Positions 1 to 5,888 of a DNA stretch of 6,643 bases are shown in pieces (the stretch's first letter is position 1; the number at the start of each line of letters is the position of its first letter). The stretch is from positions 1 through 6,643 of the forward strand of contig JAIBBE010000200.1 in assembly GCA_019694835.1 (NCBI GenBank), written 5' to 3'. The position numbers and the translations under genes were made by a program. The notes beneath the pieces are model-generated. The model was not told where the DNA came from. It ran no database searches and worked only from the letters and a program-made list of their open reading frames with translations. The DNA comes from Fimbriimonadaceae bacterium. GTDB taxonomy: Bacteria; Armatimonadota; Fimbriimonadia; Fimbriimonadales; Fimbriimonadaceae.

Positions 1-166
1 CGACGTGAGCGACACAGTTGCGATGGCCGAACGCATCGAGACGATCGCCAAGGACCCGGACCTCACCGCCGGCTTGTCGTTGCAAGCGGCGAAACACGCG
101 GACGACAACCTCGACATCTCCGGTCAGATCCAGCGGTTCGTACGCGCCTACCAGACCACCGGCTAA
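1..166 (+). CDS. C-terminal fragment of a probable GT-B (family 4-like) glycosyltransferase
   Basis: The frame beginning at base 2 is open to a TAA at 164-166 and gives the last 54 residues of a protein whose start lies left of the window. The visible tail reads MAERIETIAKDPDL, then a short helix-rich segment, then FVRAYQTTG at the end. Such a tail (an 'E-x-I-x-x-I-A-x-D-P-x-L' helix, an Ala-rich helix, then a final amphipathic helix ending in R-x-Y) is typical of the C-terminal helices of GT4/GT1-type GT-B glycosyltransferases. These helices fold back on the N-terminal domain. No catalytic residues are in view, so the family call rests on tail resemblance and on the glycan-synthesis genes downstream. 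That this stretch is coding is fairly secure; the function is tentative. Confidence 0.5.
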   Translation, partial: DVSDTVAMAERIETIAKDPDLTAGLSLQAAKHADDNLDISGQIQRFVRAYQTTG

Positions 167-220
167 GCCGTTACGCTCGCGTGCTGGCCGTTCGTCAGAC
201 CCCCCGACCACCCGTCGAGA

Positions 221-234
221 CTGGGCGCTCCCAG
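221..234. other. Short inverted repeat in the intergenic region (perfect 5-bp stem, 4-nt loop)
   Basis: CTGGG (221-225) and CCCAG (230-234) are exact inverted copies around CGCT. It lies in the 110-bp gap between the first partial gene and the WxcM-like gene. No T-run follows, so an intrinsic terminator is not supported. It might be a weak RNA hairpin or an operator-like site, or it may be chance. I could not pick out a convincing -35/-10 promoter pair in 167-276. The rest of the gap is C-rich, with a short ACACAC tract near 245-252. Confidence 0.2.
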
Positions 235-264
235 CCAGCGACACCTACACACACCCCCCGCTGT

Positions 265-271
265 GGAGAAG
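265..271 (+). promoter_or_regulatory. Ribosome binding site of the WxcM-like gene
   Basis: GGAGAAG lies 5 nt upstream of the ATG at 277. It decides the start: the same frame is open further upstream to a GTG at 181, but the 32 extra codons would encode a Pro/Thr/Arg-rich stretch with no family resemblance. The protein from 277 begins as the acetyltransferase family does. Confidence 0.8.
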
Positions 272-276
272 AACAA

Positions 277-1206
277 ATGAACGGCAAACCGTCGGTCCAC
301 GAGTTGGCCATTGTCGAACCGGGATCAACCATCGGTGGCGGAACTCGAGTCTGGGCTTTCGTGCATATCCTTCCGGGGGCTGTTGTCGGAGCCGATTGCA
401 ACGTCTGCGATCACGTGTTCATCGAAGGTGACGTCCAAGTTGGCGACCGAGTAACCATCAAGTCCGGGGTCCAGCTATGGGACGGAGTCCGGCTTGAAGA
501 CGACGTGTTCGTTGGCCCAAATGCGGCTTTCACGAACGACCGATTTCCGCGAAGTCGCCAACACCCTGATAAGTATCTCTCTACCGTCGTTCGCCAGGGA
601 GCCTCAATTGGCGCAAACGCCACGATCCTGCCTGGCTTGACCATCGGCGTCGGCGCAATGGTCGGCGCTGGCTCGGTTGTTACTGCTGACGTCCCGCCGT
701 ACGCCATCGTCCAGGGCAATCCAGCGCGAATCTCCGGGTATGTAGACACGGCCAAGCACCATGCAGTCGAGACGACCGACACCCCACTCAGTCCCGCCTC
801 ATACGCGGGTACCGAGCTAATCAAGCTGCCAGAGATCGAAGACCTTCGCGGAGTACTGGTCTTCGCGGAGACGGAAGGGCTCCTGCCGTTTGACCCGTTC
901 AGGTTCTTCATTGTCCACAATGTTCCTAGTTCAGATGTGCGCGGACAACATGCGCACCGCGAGTGCCATCAACTCCTTATCGCTGCACACGGTGCCGTAT
1001 CCGTGGTTGTCGACAACGGCATCGACCGAGTCGAGATCCGACTTGACGATCCATCCCTCGCGTTGCACATCCCGCCAATGATCTGGGCAACCCAGTACAA
1101 GTATTCGTCTGATGCCGCCCTCTTGGTGTTGGCGTCCCATCACTACGACGCTGATGACTACATTCGTTCATACGACAGCTACCGTGAGGCGCTGAGCGCC
1201 CAATGA
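277..1206 (+). CDS. WxcM-type bifunctional enzyme: dTDP-sugar N-acetyltransferase / dTDP-6-deoxy-3,4-ketohexulose isomerase
   Basis: The 309-residue protein has two domains. Residues about 8-155 form a left-handed beta-helix acetyltransferase with repeated hexapeptides (IVEPGS, IGGGTR, VGADCN), the family block LEDDVFVGPNAAFTND (73-88) and the closing YAIVQGNPARISGY. Residues about 181-305 are an FdtA/QdtA-like cupin: RGQHAHRECHQLLIA (222-236) holds the catalytic-type HAH pair, followed by IPPMIW (265-270), LVLASHHYD and DYIRSYD. By family knowledge, the cupin isomerises dTDP-4-keto-6-deoxyglucose to the 3-keto sugar, and the helix domain N-acetylates the 3-amino sugar made by the aminotransferase encoded next. 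The two activities therefore flank the transamination step. The same domain order occurs in Xanthomonas WxcM. The enzyme should be cytoplasmic. Its stop overlaps the next start by 4 bp (ATGA). Fuc3NAc versus Qui3NAc specificity cannot be read from motifs alone. Confidence 0.9.
   Translation: MNGKPSVHELAIVEPGSTIGGGTRVWAFVHILPGAVVGADCNVCDHVFIEGDVQVGDRVTIKSGVQLWDGVRLEDDVFVGPNAAFTNDRFPRSRQHPDKYLSTVVRQGASIGANATILPGLTIGVGAMVGAGSVVTADVPPYAIVQGNPARISGYVDTAKHHAVETTDTPLSPASYAGTELIKLPEIEDLRGVLVFAETEGLLPFDPFRFFIVHNVPSSDVRGQHAHRECHQLLIAAHGAVSVVVDNGIDRVEIRLDDPSLALHIPPMIWATQYKYSSDAALLVLASHHYDADDYIRSYDSYREALSAQ
1188..1200 (+). other. Perfect hairpin just before the aminotransferase start
   Basis: GGCGC (1188-1192) and GCGCC (1196-1200) pair perfectly around a TGA loop, ending 2 nt before the ATG at 1203. 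The only purine-rich candidate ribosome site, GTGAGG at 1184-1189, partly overlaps the left arm and is 13 nt from the ATG, which is too far to be strong. If the hairpin forms, initiation at 1203 would depend on ribosomes arriving from the upstream gene and melting it. It also encodes part of the upstream protein tail, so its presence may be incidental. Confidence 0.3.
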
Positions 1207-2315
1207 ACCGATCGGTGCCGTTCCTTGACCTCGAAGCCACTTACCGTGAGCTCGAAGCTGAACTAGACGCCGCGTATATGCGCGTAATGCGGAGCGGCCG
1301 CTACCTGCTCGGAGAGGAGCTCGAAGCGTTCGAGTCTGAGTACGCTGCCTACTGCGGCGCACCGTTCTGCATTGGTGTTGCCAGTGGGCTTGACGCACTG
1401 ACCCTTTCTCTACGTGCCCTAGATGTAGGTCCGGGCGACGAGGTCATCGTGCCATCCAACACCTACATTGCAACGTGGCTCGCGATTTCTTCAGTCGGCG
1501 CTCAGATTGTTCCTGTCGAGCCGAACGGCTCCACATACAACATCGATCCCGCAGCCTGCGAGGCTGCTGTAACCCACCGCACGAAGGTCATTCTGCCTGT
1601 CCACCTCTACGGACAGCCCGCCGACATGGCGCCGCTGGCTGAGATCGCGGCCCGACACGACCTGAAGATCCTCAGTGATGGGGCGCAGGCCCACGGCTCG
1701 AAGTACCAAGGACAGCCCGTGGGAGCCTTTGGCGACGTCACGGCTTGGAGCTTCTACCCGAGCAAGAACCTCGGCGCGTTTGCCGACGCTGGAGCCGTGA
1801 CCACCCACGACGCAGAAATCGCGGAACAGCTCCGACTGCTGCGCAACTATGGATCTGCAACGAAGTACTACAACGAAGTCCGAGGAGTCAACAGCAGGAT
1901 GGATGAACTCCAAGCTGCATTTCTACGAGTAAAGCTGGGCCGCCTTGACGAATGGAACAACAGGCGTGCAGTGACCGCCGAGTCGTACCACGCCGGACTT
2001 CAAGCTGCCGACCTCGTACTGCCATCCGTTAGTCCCGATTGCGAATCGGCATGGCACCTTTTCGTAATACGCCATCCCGAGCGCGACCAACTCGGATTGG
2101 AGCTCGAGCGGGCTGGAGTGGCAACGTCAATTCACTACCCAGTCCCGCCCTTCCGCCAGAAGGCGTACGCCGGTCTACAGCAACTCGGGTCCTTCCCGGT
2201 CGCAGACCTGATTCATCGAGAATGCCTCAGTTTGCCCATCGGACCACACTTGGCAACCTCTGACAGCGACTATGTGATCCAGGAGGTCATCCGGTGCACC
2301 GCCACGGTCGGCTAG
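1203..2315 (+). CDS. DegT/DnrJ/EryC1/StrS-family PLP sugar aminotransferase (FdtB/QdtB-like)
   Basis: The 370-residue length is normal for the family. It probably transfers an amino group, usually from glutamate, to C3 of the dTDP-3-keto-6-deoxyhexose made by the isomerase encoded immediately upstream. Visible family marks are VPFLDL at the N-terminus, GVASGLDALTLSLRAL (58-72), DEVIVPSNTYIAT (79-91), SDGAQAHG (158-165) with the PLP-ring aspartate D159, SFYPSKNLGAFADAGAV (183-199) with Schiff-base lysine K188, GVNSRMDELQAAFL (228-241) and SIHYPVPPF (309-317). The residue before D159 is Ser, where Glu is usual; this position is not catalytic, so activity is expected. The ATG overlaps the upstream stop, and the gene's last 22 bp overlap the next gene. 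A C3 role is inferred from context; the family also contains C4 and C5 aminotransferases. Confidence 0.92.
   Translation: MNRSVPFLDLEATYRELEAELDAAYMRVMRSGRYLLGEELEAFESEYAAYCGAPFCIGVASGLDALTLSLRALDVGPGDEVIVPSNTYIATWLAISSVGAQIVPVEPNGSTYNIDPAACEAAVTHRTKVILPVHLYGQPADMAPLAEIAARHDLKILSDGAQAHGSKYQGQPVGAFGDVTAWSFYPSKNLGAFADAGAVTTHDAEIAEQLRLLRNYGSATKYYNEVRGVNSRMDELQAAFLRVKLGRLDEWNNRRAVTAESYHAGLQAADLVLPSVSPDCESAWHLFVIRHPERDQLGLELERAGVATSIHYPVPPFRQKAYAGLQQLGSFPVADLIHRECLSLPIGPHLATSDSDYVIQEVIRCTATVG
2281..2287 (+). promoter_or_regulatory. Strong ribosome binding site for the second acyltransferase
   Basis: AGGAGGT is a full-length Shine-Dalgarno match 6 nt upstream of the GTG at 2294, inside the end of the aminotransferase gene. 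It supports the GTG over the in-frame ATG at 2405, which has no purine-rich site before it. Confidence 0.8.
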
Positions 2316-2920
2316 GCCCCAGAGTTGCCCACAGCGCCTCGCGGAGGGTCCACTGGGAACTACAGCAGACATGGCTGCGATTCCGTCGCGCTCACTACCT
2401 CGCCATGTCAACCAATCGCGACGCATTCGCCCACACAAGAGTCGTTCAACCAACCCTGCTTCTCGGAAGCGGAAAGGTGGAAATCGGCCAGGTTCAGCTC
2501 GGCTACTGGCCCTCTCCCGACCTCTTCAGCGGGTACATCCACATCGAGGCCAGAGGGAGAGAGTCGAGAGTTACGATTCGGGATGGCGTCTCGATGAATA
2601 ACAGCTGCATTGTTATCAGTTGTGGCTCAAGCATCGACATCGGAGAAGGCTGTCTGATCGGAACGGATGTCGAGATATACGATACTGACTTTCATGCGAT
2701 AGGGCCCAGCGAGAGAACCCGGTCAACGGGCGGGAGCGCTCCAGTGACTATCGGGATGAATGTCTTCATTGGAAGCGGTACTCGGATTCTCAAAGGCTCG
2801 ATGATTGGAGACAATGCTGTGGTTGGGGCCGGTTCCATTGTCACCGGCCACATTCCCCCCAACGTTGTGGCCGCCGGCGCACCATGCCGAGTCGTAAAGT
2901 CACTCGATGAATCGCAATGA
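2294..2920 (+). CDS. Left-handed beta-helix acyltransferase, probable sugar O-acetyltransferase (WbbJ/maltose acetyltransferase-like)
   Basis: The 208-residue protein starts at a GTG. After a basic N-terminal region (1-45) comes RVVQPTLLLGSGKVEIG (49-65), PSPDLFSGYIHIEAR (74-88), then hexapeptide repeats including IDIGEG, VTIGMN and VGAGSIV. IYDTDFHAI (128-136) carries the probable catalytic histidine H134 of the xenobiotic/maltose acetyltransferase group. AAGAPCRVVKSL near the end is the usual closing motif. The family transfers acetyl from acetyl-CoA to a sugar hydroxyl, in the cytoplasm. Because the fusion enzyme upstream already has an N-acetyltransferase domain, I infer that this one O-acetylates the glycan or a precursor. 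An N-acetyl role cannot be excluded. It overlaps the aminotransferase gene by 22 bp and the GT2 gene by 4 bp (ATGA), so it belongs to the same transcript. Confidence 0.85.
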   Translation: MHRHGRLGPRVAHSASRRVHWELQQTWLRFRRAHYLAMSTNRDAFAHTRVVQPTLLLGSGKVEIGQVQLGYWPSPDLFSGYIHIEARGRESRVTIRDGVSMNNSCIVISCGSSIDIGEGCLIGTDVEIYDTDFHAIGPSERTRSTGGSAPVTIGMNVFIGSGTRILKGSMIGDNAVVGAGSIVTGHIPPNVVAAGAPCRVVKSLDESQ

Positions 2921-3924
2921 CTCTTTCAGAAGATGTTCCAACCGCCGGCGAGCCGTGCTCACCTTCTATCTCGATCGTGATCTGCGGCTACAACCACGAG
3001 CGTTTCGTTGAGCAGGCGCTTGACAGCGTCTCGTCGCAGACTTGCCAGCCAACCCAGTTGGTGATTACCGACGATCACTCGTCGGATGAAACGCCCTCAC
3101 GCATCAAGAAGTGGGCAACGTCGCACTGGCCGGACGCCGAGCTGGTGCTGAACTCACGGAATGTCGGTTTCCCGGCGATGCTCAACTCAGTCGTCCCACT
3201 TCTCACCGGCGACCTGGTTGCAATCATGAGTGCCGACGACTGGATGGTCCACGACAGGATCGAGAGGCAGCTCCGCGCCTTCGAAGAATCACCGCCCACA
3301 GTCGGCATGGTGTACGGAGACATGACCGAAGTGGATGAAGACGGAACTCCCACAGGTCAGCGATGGTTCGACACGGACCGAATGGGACCCGTCCCAGGAT
3401 CCGGAGATCTGTTCATTCCCATGCTCACCCGGGCCTGCATGTCTGCACCCACCGTGATGATGAAGCGGCAACTCCTCGTGGCCGCTGGACCCTATGACGA
3501 GTCCCTCGCGGCCGAGGACTACGACATGTTCCTGCGACTGTCTCGTCTGGCCGAGTGGCGCTACCTACCGGGACCGATGATCAACTATCGAGTCCTGAGT
3601 TCATCTCTCTCTCGATCCTCCGTGTTCACAGATACCTACAGGGATGGACGGCTACGTCTCCTGCGCAAGCACACTGACACGTCCGCCGAGGCAGACGCCA
3701 TAATCTCGGCCCGAGTCTCTCAGATGGCGGTGTCGCGCTACTTCGAAGGGCGCTCAGCACAGTTGACAGCCGATGATCTGCGGTTTGTCCTGCGCCACGA
3801 TCGCTCTGCACGGAACGCTCTACTCTGGCTCGCCGCCTCCATGCGGGTTCCGGGGAAATCACTTGGGCGCCTAGTTTCAGCACGAGACACTGCGCGGGAA
3901 CACGCACGAATTCGCCGAGCGTAG
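2917..3924 (+). CDS. GT-A fold family 2 glycosyltransferase
   Basis: The 335-residue protein should transfer a sugar from a nucleotide donor to a growing lipid-linked glycan at the cytoplasmic membrane face. Residues 18-115 show the GT2 core: ISIVICGYNHERFVEQALDS, then ITDDHSSDET with the nucleotide-binding D52/D53, NVGFPAMLN, and SADDW (105-109) as the DxD-equivalent metal site. SAPTVMMKR (176-184) and AEDYDMFLRLS (199-209) follow, the ED pair (200-201) being the probable catalytic base region. I see no transmembrane segment. The ATG sits in an ATGA overlap with the acyltransferase, without a clear ribosome site, so coupled translation is likely. Donor and acceptor are unknown. The Arg-rich C-terminus (about 318-335) runs alongside an unusual open frame that continues past the stop, so a frameshift near the end is possible. 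Confidence 0.9.
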   Translation: MTLSEDVPTAGEPCSPSISIVICGYNHERFVEQALDSVSSQTCQPTQLVITDDHSSDETPSRIKKWATSHWPDAELVLNSRNVGFPAMLNSVVPLLTGDLVAIMSADDWMVHDRIERQLRAFEESPPTVGMVYGDMTEVDEDGTPTGQRWFDTDRMGPVPGSGDLFIPMLTRACMSAPTVMMKRQLLVAAGPYDESLAAEDYDMFLRLSRLAEWRYLPGPMINYRVLSSSLSRSSVFTDTYRDGRLRLLRKHTDTSAEADAIISARVSQMAVSRYFEGRSAQLTADDLRFVLRHDRSARNALLWLAASMRVPGKSLGRLVSARDTAREHARIRRA

Positions 3925-4033
3925 GAATCACTACGGCACCGACAAGAACTATCGGCTGAACTACCCGATGAATGCACCCCCTTTGGCACGGCTTGAACCA
4001 GAGGGCGCCTGCCCACACAAGGAGTTCCGGTGA
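3875..4033 (+). pseudogene. Possible coding remnant or frameshifted tail between the GT2 gene and the exporter
   Basis: The frame at positions equal to 2 modulo 3 is open for 52 codons from just after a TAG at 3872 to a TGA at 4031-4033. Beyond the GT2 stop it encodes NHYGTDKNYRLNYPMNA and then a short tail ending HKEFR. A hand count over its last 35 codons gives G/C at 21, 15 and 25 of 35 first, second and third positions, the profile expected of a real gene in a GC-rich genome. Its stop overlaps the exporter GTG as GTGA, like the ATGA junctions elsewhere here. 'HYGTDK' occurs near the start of some sugar O-methyltransferases, and 'YRLNYP-hydrophobic-N' recalls the stretch before the SAM site in FkbM methyltransferases. 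There is no usable start codon before 3968, so this is not an intact gene. Confidence 0.35.
4019..4024 (+). promoter_or_regulatory. Ribosome binding site of the ABC exporter gene
   Basis: AAGGAG lies 5 nt before the GTG at 4030, supporting that GTG as the start. It falls within the unexplained open frame described for 3875-4033. Confidence 0.8.
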
Positions 4034-5859
4034 ACCCGGAGTCGACAGCAGTGAACTCAGACGAACCTCAAAGGGATGGCCAGGACGAGGGTGATCCGCG
4101 ACGGATTGACCCCGGAGGCAGTTCATGGGCCGCCCTTCGCTTTCTCTACGGCGGCGAGATTCCAAGCCTTATCGGCACCTCAGTGGCCTCGTTCCTTGGC
4201 GGCATCAGTGAGGCATCACTCCTGGTCATCGTCGCGGCTCTCGCCATGAACGTGGGCGGCTCTGGAGCCGTCGAGGACTCGATGGGCTTGTTCTCACTGG
4301 GAAAACAGAGCTCCGTCACCCTCTTCTGGCTAGCTCTCGGATTGACGGCGATGAGGCTGATGTTTCAGTACACCTCATCTCGTCTTAGCGCCAAGACCGT
4401 CGCTCGGCGAACCCTTCAGATCAGGAGTGACGCTTTCGATGCCTACGTCCACTCCTCCTGGGCCGCTCAGGCCGAGGAGTCTGAGGCAGCTGTCGAGGAT
4501 CTGCTGATCCGGCAGATCGCCATGGCTCAGGCCGCACTGGGAGCTTCGACGCTGATGCTCGGTGCCGGTTTCATGGTCCTGGCGTTGGTTGTGTCGTCGT
4601 TCATGGTGAATGCCATAGCTGCAGCCTTCATCATCGTCGTTGGGTCCATTCTCTTTCTTTGCCTACGGCCAATCACAAGTATCGCAAAGCGACTATCGCT
4701 TGAGCAGGTCCAGTACGGATTGACCTACGGCATCCAGGCACGAGAGGCCATTGACCTGAGTCTAGAGATTCGTTCGTTCGGCGTTAGCGATGAAGTTTCC
4801 AGGCGCCTAGCGGGTGCTACTGCTCGGCAGATTGTCCCGTTCTACAAGTCACAGGTCCTGAAGAGCATGCTCGGAGCTTCCTACACCTCCGCAGCCGTAC
4901 TGATACTTCTGGTAGGGCTTCTTTTCATTGACCTGTTCTTCGACAGCGCGCTTGCTTCGGTCGGGGCCATCGCAATTATTCTGGTTCGTGCGCTCAACCA
5001 GACCGGCGCCCTTCAGAACAGCTTCCACAGCCTCGCGGAACTGTTGCCCTACGTGGAGCGTGTCAAAGCTCAGACGGAGCACTTCCGCGAGTCGATCGCG
5101 CCTTCAGGCTCGACTCTCATTGGGTATGTTGGCGACATTCGTTTCTCCAACCTGTCGTATTCGTACGATGGCATCCAGCCCGCACTGTCCGACATCAGCT
5201 TCGAAGTGGAGCCTGGTGAAGCCATCGGCATTGTTGGCCCGTCCGGGAGTGGCAAGTCCACATTGATCCAACTGCTTCTCCGTCTCCGCTATGCGCAGAC
5301 CGGCAGCTACACCGTCGGAGATATCGACGTTCGGGATATCGACGACGACTCGTGGTTCACCTCTACAGCTTTCGTACCCCAGGAATCCCGCGTCTACGGC
5401 GGCAGCATCGCAGAGAACATTGCCTTCTTCCGCCCGGGGTTGGAGCGCGAGGACGTGGTCCAGGCTGCTCGCCGCGCGTTCTTGCACGATGAAATCATGC
5501 GGATGCCAGAGGGATACGACACCGTCCTGGGCAGTAGAGGAGGGTCGTTGTCCGGCGGCCAGAGGCAGCGGCTCTGCATCGCCCGCGCACTGGTCAGAAC
5601 CCCGTCGATCCTGGTACTTGACGAGCCCACAAGTGCTTTGGACATGAAGTCAGAAGCGCTCGTGCACCAAACACTGAACAGCCTCAAGGGCTCGGTCACG
5701 TTGTTCGTGATCGCGCACCGGCTCTCGACGCTCAACACGTGCGACCGAATCATGGTTCTGGAACACGGCCGACTCCGATCGTTCGGAACAAGGGCGGAGC
5801 TGGAGTCGAGCGACCCGTTCTACCGCGAGGCCTTGGAGCTCTCACGCATTCGGGACTGA
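4030..5859 (+). CDS. ABC exporter with fused membrane and ATPase domains (MsbA/PglK-like), probable glycolipid or glycan flippase
   Basis: The 609-residue half-transporter should act as a homodimer in the cytoplasmic membrane. A hydrophilic, acidic N-terminal leader (1-30) precedes about six hydrophobic segments near 45-73, 95-117, 168-190, 194-212, 284-303 and 306-321. The nucleotide-binding domain (about 367-605) has every expected motif: Walker A GPSGSGKST (403-411), Q-loop Q451 in FVPQES, signature LSGGQRQR (507-514), Walker B ILVLDEP (527-533), D-loop SALD (535-538) and H-loop histidine H563 in IAHRLS. It therefore looks catalytically complete. Family members export lipids, lipid-linked oligosaccharides, peptides or drugs. 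The position next to sugar-synthesis and glycosyltransferase genes points to flipping a lipid-linked glycan, as PglK does; this is inference. It starts at GTG and is separated from the GT2 gene by 105 bp. Confidence 0.88.
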   Translation: MNPESTAVNSDEPQRDGQDEGDPRRIDPGGSSWAALRFLYGGEIPSLIGTSVASFLGGISEASLLVIVAALAMNVGGSGAVEDSMGLFSLGKQSSVTLFWLALGLTAMRLMFQYTSSRLSAKTVARRTLQIRSDAFDAYVHSSWAAQAEESEAAVEDLLIRQIAMAQAALGASTLMLGAGFMVLALVVSSFMVNAIAAAFIIVVGSILFLCLRPITSIAKRLSLEQVQYGLTYGIQAREAIDLSLEIRSFGVSDEVSRRLAGATARQIVPFYKSQVLKSMLGASYTSAAVLILLVGLLFIDLFFDSALASVGAIAIILVRALNQTGALQNSFHSLAELLPYVERVKAQTEHFRESIAPSGSTLIGYVGDIRFSNLSYSYDGIQPALSDISFEVEPGEAIGIVGPSGSGKSTLIQLLLRLRYAQTGSYTVGDIDVRDIDDDSWFTSTAFVPQESRVYGGSIAENIAFFRPGLEREDVVQAARRAFLHDEIMRMPEGYDTVLGSRGGSLSGGQRQRLCIARALVRTPSILVLDEPTSALDMKSEALVHQTLNSLKGSVTLFVIAHRLSTLNTCDRIMVLEHGRLRSFGTRAELESSDPFYREALELSRIRD

Positions 5860-5888
5860 TCCGGTTGACCGACGCCCTGGAATGACAG

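Noticed and set aside
221..234. CTGGG/CCCAG hairpin as an intrinsic terminator of the first gene
   Set aside because: The stem is only 5 bp and no T-run follows it.
181..276. Upstream in-frame extension of the WxcM-like protein to a GTG at 181
   Set aside because: The added residues are low-complexity Pro/Thr/Arg with no family resemblance, while GGAGAAG sits 5 nt before the ATG at 277.
411..920. Minus-strand open frame (169 codons) opposite the WxcM-like gene
   Set aside because: It mirrors codon structure of the sense gene, with Ser/Thr/Pro-rich low-complexity translation and no family motif.
3626..4165. Long minus-strand open frame (179 codons) opposite the GT2 end and exporter start
   Set aside because: It is antisense to two well-supported genes, Arg/Ser/Pro-rich, has no recognisable motif and fits a shadow frame of GC-rich coding DNA.
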